Shown here: piece by piece, positions 41,456 through 53,059 of the stretch
Layout of the letters: every line of letters starts with the position of its first letter
Position numbering within the stretch: the first letter of the stretch is position 1
NCBI GenBank assembly: GCA_029945375.1
Contig: CM057067.1
Span: 496,001 to 560,000, forward strand
Length of the DNA: 64,000 nucleotides
Reading direction: 5' to 3'
Origin: Agaricus subrufescens
Lineage: Eukaryota > Basidiomycota > Agaricomycetes > Agaricales > Agaricaceae
Translations under genes and position numbers: made by a program
The notes under the pieces: generated by a model
What the model was told of the DNA's origin: nothing
Databases searched by the model: none
Seen by the model: the letters and a program-made list of their open reading frames with translations, nothing else

Positions 41456-44340
41456 TGCTTGACTCAGGATGTACCCACACATGCATTGACAAGAAAATTG
41501 TACTCAAAGAATGCCTACCTACCCACAAACTGGACAAACCAATTTCTGCCACAAATGCTGACAGAACCCCTAGCAGAAGGAAACCCATCACCAAATTTGT
41601 CAACCTCGACCTAAATATTGGAGGACATGAAGAGAAACTGGATGCAGTAGCAGTGGAACTGGACTCAGCTGACATTTTTATTGGATATGACTGGCTCACT
41701 AAGCATAACCCAGAAATTGACTGGACAACTAGAACCATCAGATTCTCCAGGTGCCCACCAGAATGCCACTTTTGCCACATGGACTTCCTCATCCCTGATA
41801 CCCTCCAACACCTTCAAACTAATATGGAAGATTTCAAGGAAGAAAAGGAAGTTGACCCTATGGAACCATCAGACCTACTGGACTACATTTGCCCCTTCAC
41901 CCACCTATTCAACAAGAAAAACTTTGATAAACTACCCAAACAGACCAAATGGGACCATGAAGTCAACTTGTTCCCTGATGCCCCCACAGAAATCTCTTCC
42001 AAAATCTACGAAATAACCCCAAAAGAGGAAATCAAGTTAAACAAATTCTGGATGAGAACCTCGCAACCCAATGCATCCAACCCTCCAAAAGCCCTTATGC
42101 CACACTGTGCTTCTTTGTACCCAAGAAAGATGGGACACTCTGCCTATGCCAGGACTATTGAAAACTCAACACTGTCACTGTCAAAGACAAAACCCCTCTC
42201 CCACTCATCAGTGAAGTTATTGGCAAGTTGAAACATGCCAAATACTTTAACAAACTGGACATAATCTGGGGTTACAACAATGTTAGGATAAAAGAAGGAG
42301 ATGAATGGAAAGGTGCTATACTTACTAACTGAAGACTCTTCAAACCAACTGTCATGTTTTTTGGAATGTGCAACTCCCCCACAACCTTCTCATGCTGGAT
42401 GACCACCATCTTCTGAGAAATGCTCCAGGACAGCTCCTTGGTGAACTACATTGACAACTTCGCAATTCCCACCAACTCCCTGGAGGAACTCCAAGAATGC
42501 ACTGTTAAATTCCTCAAAATTGCTGACAAACATAACCTTTGTTTCAAATGAACCAAGTGTGAGTTTAATGTCACCCAAATTTCTATGCTTGGAACTGTCA
42601 TCAGAGACGTAATGGCCTTGATGGAAAAGGAGAAGGTAGAATCAGTATGGAACTGGAAGATCCCCACATGCATCAAAGATGTAGCAAAGTTCCTAGGCTT
42701 TGCCAATTTCTATCATCACTTCATCAAGGACTTCAGCACCATTGCTGTGCCGCTGAATGCCTTAAAGGGAGGAAAAGGTATCAAACTATAGAACTGGGGA
42801 AAAGAACAACAAAACACCTTTGAGACCATTAAAACAGCTATCATCAGTGAACCTGTCTCAGCCCTACCTGATAATACTGGACAATTCCAACTTGAAACTG
42901 ATGCCTCCAATGTCAGAATAGGCACAGTACTCTCCCAAGAACAACAAGGAAAATGCCACCCTGTCCCATTCATGTCCAAGGCCCTCACTGATGCCAAATG
43001 AAACTATGAAATCTACAACAAAGAACTCCTAGCAATTGTCAAAGCCATCAAGTCCTGGAGACACTACCTATTAGATGCCAGAGAACAATTCAAAATCTGG
43101 ACCAACCATGAAAACCTCAAATACTTCCAAGAACCCCAAAAACTCAATGCCTGACAAGCCTGCTGGTACCTCATGCTGCAGGAATACGACTACCTATTAT
43201 GACACATTCTGGGGAAGACCAACATCAAAGCAGACATCCTATCATGACTCTTCAGATACAATGACTCAGAGGAACCCAAAAAGATTGAAATGTTCAAAGA
43301 CCACATGATTGTCAGAGCCATGCTAGAAACTCCAACATCACTGGAAACCACTCTGCTACACAATCAGAACTTCAACATCTCCACCAACACCTCTATACTT
43401 GACCAAATCAGGAAGGACAAAAGCTGAGAGACATGAGTCATGCAAGAGATGAACAAGAGACCTGAACTAATTTGGGAAGCTGACGGAGTTATTTATAGAA
43501 ACATATGAATCTATGTCCCCAATAACCCTGAAATGTACCAGCAAATCCTTTTGGACCACCATAACCCACCTGACATCGGTCACCCAGGCACAAACTGCAT
43601 GCTGGAACTGGTCAAACAAACATACTGGTGGCCCATGATCAAAATGGACATCAAACAGTTCATGAAAGGCTGCACTGAATGCCAAAAGAACAAAATCATC
43701 TGCCAACCTGGACATATTCCCCTAAATCCTTTGCCAATCCCTGAGCTACCTTGGCAAGAGATTTCCATTGATATGATTGGACCATTGCTGAAATCCGAGT
43801 CCCATGACACTATCTTGGTCATTGTTGACCACTTCTCCAAAATGATCCATCTCATTCCCACTGAAACTTCTCTCACCTCCCAGCAGCTAGCTGAGATCTA
43901 CAAAAAAGGCATATGGTGCATCCACAGAATTCCACAGTGAATCATCAGCAACAGAGGACCACAGTTCACATCCAAATTTATGAAGGAACTATGCTCCACT
44001 CTTGGAATTGAGCAAAACCTATCCACAGCCTATCACCCCCAAACAGATGGCCAAACTGAACAAATGAACCAAGAAGTGGAATCTTACCTATAAAACTTCA
44101 TTAACTACCAACAAGACAATTGGGCCAAATGGCTTCCCACCACAGAATTCCAATACAATGATAAAGTTCACTCTGCCACCAAATACACTCCCTTCTTCTT
44201 AACGTACAGGATTCACCCCTGGAAAGGAAACTTAGTCACTGGATCTGCCAATCCCTTGGTAAATGATTTCTCCCTGGAGCTGGCTAAGGTCCAAGATGAA
44301 GCAAAAGCCACCTTAGAATGCTTTCTCATCCACTCAATTC
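41456..44340 (+). pseudogene. Chr1 Pol: protease, reverse transcriptase, RNase H, integrase
   Basis: The protease motif LLDSGCTHTCID (41453-41490) keeps its Asp. SADIFIGYDWLTKHNPEIDW (41670-41730) is the protease tail. Reverse transcriptase: [25 protein letters not shown] (about 42450; second Asp changed to Asn), FLGFANFYHHFIKDFS. RNase [25 protein letters not shown]. Integrase: HHNPPDIGHPG, the HHCC finger ending CTECQKNK, SIDMIGPL, the [10 protein letters not shown] region and NQEV. Stops at several positions are TGA, plus a TAA near 44093. After LAKVQDEAKATLE (about 44310) it jumps into the third-ORF region, so the integrase tail and chromodomain are deleted. Confidence 0.88.
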
Positions 44341-44586
44341 AGGAGGTGGCTGATGTCATGCACATGTACTTGCACATCTACCTCCCACTCATCTATGGTT
44401 GCCCCAGGGCTGTCACCCCCCCCCCACCCAACAGGAAAGAATGATGATGGAGGGAATTTTACGAAAGGAGTTAACCATGATTAGGAAGCTGAAAGCACAG
44501 CTTGAGTTGTTGGAAAAAGAGTGTGGAGATTTCATTTCTGAGATTGCCCCTACTGGATGGGCACATGATAATGGAGATGGATGGTA
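44340..44586 (+). pseudogene. Chr1 post-integrase segment with coiled coil
   Basis: Reads EVADVMHMYLHIYLPLIYG, which aligns with AVTDMDNRYAHTYVPLIYV in Chr2 and VTDVDNQYAHTYVLLIYD in Chr3. After a frameshift in a C run (about 44417-44428) it continues with a charged helix (RKELTMIRKLKAQLELLEKEC) and ends WAHDNGDGW. Chr3 has a matching coiled coil. Confidence 0.6.
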
Positions 44587-44636
44587 GATGTCTAGACTGA
44601 TATGGAACATCAGCCTAATAGGGAGAAAGGAATTTG

Positions 44637-44643
44637 TATAAAT
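44637..44643 (+). promoter_or_regulatory. TATA-like box before the third ORF of Chr1
   Basis: TATAAAT, 83 bp before the ATG at 44726, in a stretch without coding (44590-44720). Chr3 has TATAAAAA at 61179-61186 in the matching place. It may be an internal promoter for a separate mRNA. Confidence 0.4.
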
Positions 44644-44902
44644 CAAGACTGTTTTTCACCTTTCTTTCCTCAGAAACTTTGCTTTCTACTTGCCTGCCTC
44701 AACTGCCCTCTACACCTCAAACACTATGAGCTACATCACCATTCCTATGGATGCCACCATTCACACTGACTACATCAACCAGCACCACTCTGTCACCTTC
44801 AGACACCACTACCTCCTCAGGATCATGCACTCCATGGCCCTAATCAGGGAAATGGGAGCCAACCTCCACCAGATTGGACTCAATGCCCAAACCCAAGCCA
44901 AT

Positions 44903-45197
44903 TGTTATGATCTATTTCTGTTATCATCCCCCTGACCCAGGACCATATGCCACCCTTTCCTTATTTGTGTACTTGTCTCCCATGTTTACTCAGCACCCTT
45001 CCCACCATTAGTCAGACACCTTGGGTATACTTACTCAGCCCGACCTTCTCCATCTATTATTAGGTAGTTGACTCTTGTATAAGTAGCATAGTAATACTCT
45101 GTATTCCTTACACTTTACCAACTCGCTCTATTCCCCTATTGCCCTCAAGTCTTTGCCTTAAGTTGCAACCTGAGCTAATCGCTATAAGGTCATAACA
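44903..45197 (+). repeat. Chr2 5' LTR
   Basis: 295 bp with TATAAGTAG at about 45079 and ACACTTTACCAA near the predicted transcript start (45110-45121). Directly followed by the primer site TTGGTAAAGCG (45199-45209). Confidence 0.9.
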
Positions 45198-45276
45198 TTT
45201 GGTAAAGCGTTGTAAAGCTCACCTTGCAGAAAAGACCTCTAGTCATTGAGGCAGGAACCAGTGAAGCTCAAAGTTT

Positions 45277-46410
45277 ATGAGCACAGATGAACTTGAACAA
45301 TTTGGAATCAATTTTGAAACCCTATTCTATGAAGGACACCGAAGTGGAAACAGATTTGAATCCCTCAGACAAGAGGACAACCACAATACAGAACAATCAT
45401 CAGAAAACAAAGCACCAGAACCTGAAGAACCAGAACCAATGATCATGCCAAAGAACACACCACTCAATGAAGACTTTAATTGACTAGCAAAGGAACTCAA
45501 AGAACTTGAACTAAAAGAAATGGCAAGCAACACTACTGAACCCAAGATGATCAACAGACTGATTAACCACAAAGATGTCATGGAACCAGGATTTTTCCAT
45601 GGAGAAAGAGATAAATTTAATGACTGGTGGAGAGGAATGGAAATCTTCCTCAAGTTTAGCAAGTACAAAGATGCAGACTCGAAAATCCTTTTAGTCACCA
45701 ACCACTTATGTGGAGAAATACCGGGATGGTTTGCCAAACAATTGGAAAACAAAATCATCAAGTCTGACAACACTGCAGATTGGAAAACCTTTGCCAATGA
45801 AATTGTAGATGCCTTCTCACCCAGAGATGAGCCACAAATTGCTAAGGATAAAATCAAAACTTTCAAACAAGGCAATCTTCACACCAACGACTTCCTTGTC
45901 AAATTCACTGCTCTTGTCCATCAATCCAAATCAAGTGAAGACCATGTGCTCTACCTCTTGAAACAACACACCAGATCTGATGTTATTCACACCATTTTGG
46001 GATACCCCCCCTCTGCCATCCCCACTACTCTTAAAGGATGGATCACTGAAATTGGATCAGTAGGAAGAGGATGGGAATCCACAGAGAAATGAAGAAACAA
46101 CCAATGCACTGCCTCTGGAGTCATGTGTGGAGGAAACGGACAGCCCATGGAGATTGGAGCAAAGAAATTGGAATGGGATGTTAATGGGAGACCCAAGTGT
46201 CTCAAATGTGGCAAATTTGGTCACATCAAGAAGGAATGCTGATCAGGATCTTTTAGATCCAACATTGAATGCTATAATTGTGGCAAACCGGGCCACATTG
46301 CCAAAGTCTGCCGATCCCCAAAGAAACAAACCAAGATTTGCACCATCACTTCCAGAGAGGAAGGAACTGCCAAAGAAACCCAACAGGATTTTCCCAAAGG
46401 TTCAGAGTAG
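45277..46410 (+). pseudogene. Chr2 Gag
   Basis: MSTDELEQFGINFETLFYEGH with the intact CGA Arg codon at 45340-45342, then an acidic Pro/Glu-rich linker and a TGA at 45481-45483. Next comes the Gag core (FNDWWRGMEIFLKFSKY, GEIPGWFAKQLENK, NDFLVKFTALVHQS, HTRSDVIHTILGYPP). A TGA at 46090-46092 aligns with TGG in Chr1 and CAA in Chr3. Two zinc knuckles lie at about 46195-46315, with a TGA between them (46240-46242). Ends FPKGSE. Confidence 0.87.
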
Positions 46411-46439
46411 GCACAAACTCATGAACCAATGTAACTAGT

Positions 46440-49400
46440 CACATGCAAAATCAATATGTTTGCCCACAAAAACGACTAGGAGTGCAAGAACTGATACTCA
46501 AACCCTAAATCACCAAACCAAACAGAGAAACATTCCAAGCCAAAACCATGCTCAACTCAGGATGTACCCACACCTGCATAGACAAACCACAAACAGAAGC
46601 TACTCACCCATAAACTTGAATGACCCATTCTAGCCACTAATGCCAATGGAACACCCAGTGGAAAAGAACCCATAACCAAATTTGTCAACCTGGATCTTAA
46701 CATCAAAGGACATCAGGAATCCATCAATGCAGTGGTAGCCGAACTAGACTCGGCTGACATCTTCATTGGCCACAACTGGCTAATCAAACACAACCTGGAA
46801 ATTGATTGGAACAAAGGAACAGTTACCTTCTCTAGATGCCCACCCAAATGCTTGACCAAACACACCAACTTCTCCCTATCCAAACTAACTGGGAAGATTT
46901 TGAGGAAGAAAAAGAACCCAATCCCACAAATCCCCTAGATCTACCAGAGTACATGTGACCCTACACCCACCTTTTCAACTGAAAGAACTTTGACAAACTC
47001 CCCAAACAAACACAGTGGGACCACAAAGTGAACCTACTGCCAAATGCACCCACTGAAATTAATGCCAAGGTCTACGAGATGACACCCAAGGAAGAAATTG
47101 AACTCAACAAATTTCTGGATGAAAACCTAGCCACAAAGCAAATCTGACCATCCAAGAGCCCCTACGCAGCACCATGCTTTTTCATTCCCAAAAAAGATGG
47201 ATCCCTACAACTCTGCCAGGATTATTGCAAACTCAATACAGTCACCATCAAGGACAAAACCCCCCTGCCATTAATCAGTAAGTAATCAGGAAATTGAAAC
47301 ATGCCAAGTACTTTAACAAACTCAACATTATCTGGGGATACAACAACGTATGAATCAAGGAAGGAGACAAATGGAAAGGCACCATCCTCACCAACTGCAG
47401 ACTTTTCAAACCTACAGTAATGTTCTTTGGAATGTGTAACTCACCAGCTACCTTTTCCTGCTGGATGACTACCATCTTCCAAGAAATGATCCAAGACGGT
47501 TCCTTGGTCAACTACATTGATGACTTTGCCATTCCTGCCAACTCCCTGTCCAAACTCAAAGAATGAATACTGCTTTTCTTAAAGATTGCAGATGAAAACA
47601 ACCTATGCTTCAAATGAACCAAATGGGAATTCAATGTGACACAAATCTTGATGCTTGGAACAGTGATTGGGGACAGTCAAGCAAGCATGGAATCAGAAAA
47701 GGTCGAATCTGTCTGAAACTGGAAAACCCCAACCTGTGTAAAAGACATCAAACACTTCCTAGGATTTGCAAACTTTTATTGATGATTCATACAAGATTTT
47801 AGCACTCTTGCTGCACTGCTCAATGCCTTGAAGGGAGGTAAAGACCCTAAACCCTGGAAATGGATGGCCAAAGAACAAAAAACATTTGAGGCAATCAAGA
47901 CCGCCATCACCAGTGAACCAGTCCTAGCCTTACCCAACAATGAAGGACAATTCAGACTAGAAACAGATGCCTCAAACATTGGAATTGGAGTTGTCCTATC
48001 CCAAGAACAAAATGGAAATGGCATCCTATTGCCTTCATGTCCAAAGCCCTCACCAGCACAGAAAAGAACTACGAAATCTACGATAAAGAACTCCTTGCCA
48101 TCATCAAAGCTATCAAAAACTGGAGACACTACCTACTGGATGCCAAACAACAATTCAAAATCTGAACTGATCATGAAAACCTCAAATACTTCTGAGAACC
48201 CCAAAAGCTGAACACCCAACAAGCCAGATGGTACCTCATACTCCAAGAATATGACTATCTACTCTGCCACATCCCCAGAAAGACAAACATCAAAGCCAAC
48301 ATCCTATCTAGACTCTTCCGACACAACCTACCAGAAGAAGAAACCAAAATTGAGATGTTTAAAGACCACATGATCCTAAGAACCTTATCCGAAATACCCA
48401 CGATGTTATGATTATGAACAATATTTTCTTTTACAGAAATGATTACTTATGTAATTGTTTCAATTATGTCTTTCTATTCTTGTACTTGTATTTTGCTTCT
48501 TTGATCTTGATATTTCTGTACTGTCTTCTGTGCCTTGATTATGAATGAACTCTATATAAATAGTTAAGAAGTCTTATATATAGATAGAAGAACTTCTATC
48601 TAGATATCTTTAGTTTCATTAAGCTTCTATCTCGGTCCCGAGCCATGCTTCCTGCCCTGAGGATCATTTATTAGGGATAGAGGTTCTTAGAATCAAAGTT
48701 ATTAATAGATAGAGTCATGTAGTATATAAGACGTCGACTTGGCCATGTAGAAACTCCCCAACGTTTCTACTTGGTTAGGTGGAGACTCGAATATAGAGCC
48801 TTTTCTCTAACTAAAGCCTAGAAGTGAATTAAGCCTTAATTGCTTTAAAATATCTTTGATATCGCTCTCTAGCTCTAGTTGCTTTGCGTATTTGGGTTAC
48901 TCTGAGATATTGATCATCGAAGAGGATCCTTTGTTACACTTAGGTAATCTGAGCATTTCCTACGACGTAACGCCCTAGCTTAGGACCGGGCCGGGGTCAC
49001 TATAACACACAATGCTAGAAATAACCCTACTCCACAACAGGAACTTCTGTATCTCCACCAAATCCCACACCCTGAAAGCCATCCAGAACACAACTAACAC
49101 CAAACGCCGAGTATCTCAGGAGATGAACAAACACCCTGACCTATTCTGGAAGGAAAATGGAATCACTTATTGAAACAGCAAAATCTATGTGCCAGAAGAA
49201 CCAAAACTCAGAGAATCCATACTCCTGGACCATCACAACTCACTAGACATAGGACATCCTGGATCCTACTGCATGCTTGAACTTGTAAAACAAACCTTCT
49301 GGTGGCCCACGATCAAAACAGATGTTAAAAAGTTTGTCAAAGGCTGCACCGAATGCCAAAAGACCAAAACTAACTGACAACCTGGTCACATGCCCCTTAA

Positions 49401-50477
49401 ACCGTTACCCATACCCGAAGCACCATGGCAGGAAATCTCCATAGACATGATAGGCCCCCTACCCAAGTCTGGGGATCATGATGCCATACTTGTAGTAGTC
49501 GACTGCTTTTCTAAAATGATCCATCTCATTCCCACCAAAACCTCTCTCACATCAAGACAGCTAGCCAAGATCTACAAGAAAGACATCTGGCACATACATG
49601 GAATCCCAAAATGCGTCATTAGCAACCATGGCCCCCAATTTGCCTCAAAATTCATGAATGAACTATGCTCTGCACTAGGAATTGAACAAAATCTTTCCAC
49701 CACCTACCATCCCCAAACTGATGGACAGACTGAATCAATCAATCAGGAAATCAAATTGTACCTAAGGAACTTCGTAAATTACAAACAGGATGATTGGGCA
49801 AAATGGCTCCCCACCGCAGAATTCCAATACAATGACAAAACCCATGCCGCTACTGGACAAACCCCGTTCTTCCTCAACTATGGTTTGCACCTGTGGAAAG
49901 GAAATCTATCCTTAGATTCTGTCAATCCCCTTGCCAGCGAACTTACTGCGGAACTAGCTAAAACCCAAAATGAAGCACAAGCAGCAATGGAAGAGTACGA
50001 CTCCATCATGACCAAACATGGAAATCTGAAATGACAGAAGAACCCCTTATTCAAAGGAGATCTTGTCTTCCTAGAAGCAACTAACATATGATCAAACTGT
50101 CTGTCCGGAAAAATGGACAACAAATGATATGGACCCTTTGAAATTCTGGAACCCATTGGAGAAACATCCTTCTGCCTAAAAATACCCGAAACTTGGGCAA
50201 TACACAACATCTTCCATTCCTCACTTCTCACAAAATACAATGAACCCGAGTTCAACTGTCAAAAAACTCCACCTCCACCCCCCCAGACATTATTAATAAT
50301 GAAGAAGAATACAAAGTTGAAGAAATCCATGGACATAGGAAAAAAGGCTGAGGAACTCAATACCTGGTACACTGGAAAGGATACGACAACTCCGAGGATA
50401 TGTTGCAATCAGCAACAGACCTTGAGAATGCACAAGACATACTATCCAAATATAGTAAACTCAATAACCTTCTGTGA
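46440..50477 (+). pseudogene. Chr2 Pol with C-terminal chromodomain, interrupted by a solo LTR
   Basis: The protease motif reads MLNSGCTHTCID: the catalytic Asp is Asn (AAC, 46554-46556), while Chr1 keeps GAC. Reverse transcriptase: [19 protein letters not shown] (about 47505-47530, intact), FLGFANFY. RNase [18 protein letters not shown]. Integrase: [78 protein letters not shown]. Tail: KGDLVFLEATNI, YGPFEILEPIG, HNIFHSSLL. The chromodomain (50300-50477) reads YKVEEIHGHRKKG-GTQYLVHW, with the usual final Trp changed to Leu. Most stops are TGA. Confidence 0.88.
48404..49007 (+). repeat. Solo LTR of another element in Chr2 Pol
   Basis: 604 bp from TGTTATGATTATGAAC to CACTATAACA, with no coding. 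The flanks are CACGA (48399-48403) and CACAA (49008-49012), a 5-bp duplication with one CG to CA change. Chr1 has the unbroken sequence. A repeated (T)CTATCTAGATA-like motif lies in the middle. Confidence 0.82.
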
Positions 50478-50526
50478 TATAAAAGGAAGCCCATAGCCCA
50501 ACAATTGGTATAGCATTGTCTATTGG

Positions 50527-51773
50527 TTTTTTTTTTTTTTTTTGAAATCAAATGATTTATATACCGGTGCCCGATTGCAGTTTGGTCCTACTACATACAA
50601 ACATGCAATAGAATTATTTAAGGAGAAAGAGAGAAATCCCTAAACCCAAGACATCATGCTGCCTTCCAGCTCAGACTATGCATTCTCCATGGCAGGGCTC
50701 CAGCAGGTCGCAAGGAAAATGGGGCCAGTTTCCCACCCTGGATGGAGTAAGAGACACGCACATCAAGACTTAAACACCAGACCAGGCCTCCGTCCAGGCA
50801 AGGTCTCACCCCTTCACCCACACTCTAAAGCCACTAAGGGAATATTATCCCCAGGCCCCAGGGTTTCACCCCCCATAAGTGTCAGTCATTCTATCCACCA
50901 GAAGCCTGGTGGGGAGTACCTGGCTTAACCCAGTGACATCAACGAGACACTGCCTCCAGACCTGAGTCACCTGTCAAGACCCCAGAGACTGCAGAACCTG
51001 GAGCTACAACACTCACCCTTCAGAAGGGACCCCAACCCAGTGTGTCCCAAAAAGCCACTCCCCTACTCAGGTGAAAACCGCCTAAGAATCTCTTCCAGCG
51101 GATCCTCAAAAGAAAATATCCAAGGATTATCCTCAAGGTAAACAAGGACCTGTGTGAGGGTCATAAACTGCTCTTGACGTCTGATCCATGCAAGCACATA
51201 GCACTCATTAAGCAAATGATCACAGGTCTGATTCACACCAGACCAGCAATAGTGGCAGTAAGCAGTGATAGAGTCACCCACCTTGAAACAAATCCTGTAC
51301 TCAGCAGTAGGCCCGTGATTCAGGATGAGTCTCGTGGCCCTCGCACACATGTGGGGCTCATTAATCAAAATACTTGACAGCCAGCTCCCACCACCAACAT
51401 AGGAAGGGGCCATCAGTCCTTTCTGGGGATTCACAGCACTCTTGTGGAATTCCATAAACTGACTTCCGTGGAAGTTGGGAGAGCGGAACAACCAGTGCCA
51501 CTCATCCATGCATGCCTTCTGAACCCAGTGGCGTTCAGAGGCTAAGGTAGTCCAAGGCACACCATTCTCACCAAAGTGGTAGAATGCCTGGTGGATTTTG
51601 AGATCCTTAGTGGATACTCCAGGTAGGCCCCATCCCAGGTGATTCCTGGCATGGACAAAAGTGACCTTGGCTTCTCCAAAGGTGGAGAGCCAGGGCCAAA
51701 GTCGACAGGCAGCAAACAAGGAAAGCTGCTGACCCGAGTGTGGCTTGGGATCCATCAGATCATCTATTAGTTT
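50527..51773 (-). mobile_element. 5'-truncated LINE inserted in Chr2
   Basis: On the minus strand the insert runs from 51773 to a poly(A) end (T run at 50527-50543). The flanking 15-bp repeats ATTGTCTATTGGTTT (left) and ATCATCTATTAGTTT (right) differ by transitions. Chr3 has the empty site reading ATCGTCTATTGGTT. Coding 51772-51063 is the C-terminal end of a LINE ORF2: an RNase H-like start, conserved Trp/His-rich blocks and a CHYC-x9-H-x4-C zinc motif near 51200-51260. The stop is followed by about 500 bp of 3' untranslated sequence. Confidence 0.82.
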
Positions 51774-51785
51774 GAAGAAGACATC

Positions 51786-52724
51786 ATGAGCACCCAACAA
51801 AACACCAACACCGCTGAAACTGTCTCCCCCACCAAACAAGAGGCCTACCATAACCTCATCATTGATTCATTCCAAAGCTCCACCAAATGAGAGCTCATAG
51901 AAATTTATGGAGCAGTAACTGACATGGACAACAGATATGCCCACACATATGTACCGCTCATCTATGTACAGATAAGCATCAATGCACAGAACATTGCTGG
52001 TGGAGTCATCGCCCTCTTGAGACTCTGTGGAGGAGACAAAGGAATAGTAGGAAATTACTTCAACAATATAATAAGTGACATCAGCAAGATCACTGCCACT
52101 CACATTGAATTTAATGCCCACTCCATTGCCTGTAACTCAGTCAGAATGCTCGACACCCTGGACAGACTTGGTCCGGCTGAAGAACTTGCCACCACAGACA
52201 CAATCTGTAAACCCTATTGCCTTGACCCCCCAACCAGACCCAATACCCCTCCTGCTGAAGTTAAACTGACTCCTATCCCTGACCCTACCCCATTACCTAC
52301 CCCTAAACAAGACGACCATATGGACAACAACTCTGACAAAGAAAACCAACCCCCAGGTCTTACAATTGTGTCCTTCCACTCCCCTGAAATGGCCAAAGAA
52401 GCTGACTGTCTTTTCCGCTATCTAAATTTCATCCCCACCACTGCTACCCCTATCAAATTTAAATGCCCCTCTACCTACTCTTTTGCCCATGACAACAGTT
52501 TCAACAACAAACCCAAGGCATGCAGCTTGTACTGGAACCTCATTCTCACAGTCCTACTCCAGAAGAAAGGCAAAGGAGAATCCTTCAAAGGACTACCCGC
52601 ACGCATCATCATCGGAGGACAAGATAATGCCCTGCACTTCATCAGCTTCAACGAAAATGACAATAAATGGATTATTGCCAACAGAAAGAGGAAACTCCTC
52701 AACAACCTCTTTGCACATGTCTGA
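51786..52724 (+). pseudogene. Chr2 third ORF, one nonsense codon
   Basis: 312 codons, starting MSTQQNTNTAE. The TGA at 51888-51890 corresponds to CGA in Chr3 (60839-60841). After YAHTYVPLIYV it goes on with ISINAQN, LLRLCGGDKG, SDISKITATHIEFNAHSIACNSVRMLDTL, a proline-rich acidic linker with DNNSDKENQPP, and the C-terminal domain with FISFNENDNKWIIANRKRKLLNNLFAHV. Relative to Chr1 about 480 bp are missing between LIY and INAQ, including the coiled coil and TATA-like box. Function unknown; shared by all three copies at least in part. Confidence 0.78.
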
Positions 52725-52764
52725 GCTAGCTTCAATCGGAATCCGAAGCCTGAACAGAGGGTGA

Positions 52765-53059
52765 TGTTACAATCTATTTCTGTTATCGTCCCCCTGACCC
52801 AGGACCATATGCCACCCTTTCCTTACTTGTGTACTTGTCTCCCATGTTTACTCAGCACCCTTCCCACCGTTAGTCAGACACCTTGGGTATACTTACTCAG
52901 CCCAACCTTCTCCATCTATTATTAGGTAGTTGACTCTTGTATAAGTAGCATAGTAATACTCTGTATTCCTTACGCTTTACCAACTCGCTCTATTCCCTTA
53001 TTGCCCTCAAGTCTTTGCCTTAAGTTGCAACCTGAGCTAATCGCTATAAGGTTGTAACA
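52765..53059 (+). repeat. Chr2 3' LTR
   Basis: 295 bp; has ACGCTTTACCAA, which matches the complement of the Chr2 primer site over 12 nt including the CG. Confidence 0.9.

Larger units (their letters stand above)
44903..53059 (+). mobile_element. Chr2: chromodomain Ty3-type retrotransposon, nested in Chr1
   Basis: LTRs at 44903-45197 and 52765-53059, both 295 bp, TGTTA to TAACA, duplication CCAAT (44898-44902 and 53060-53064). Order: gag, protease, reverse transcriptase, RNase H, integrase, chromodomain, third ORF, purine tract (AGAGGGTGA), LTR. It is the most complete of the three related copies but is interrupted by a solo LTR (48404-49007) and a LINE (50527-51773) and has many TGA codons. 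Confidence 0.93.

Noticed and set aside
44397..44875. Region missing in Chr2 relative to Chr1 as a spliced intron
   Set aside because: A GT can be found at the left, but the AG side is retained in Chr2 (CAG before ATAAGC) and the removed part includes a coiled-coil coding segment. A deletion fits better.
51786..52724. Third ORF of the Chr elements as an envelope gene
   Set aside because: Right position, but no signal peptide, membrane segment or cleavage site, and the protein is hydrophilic with proline-rich and basic parts.
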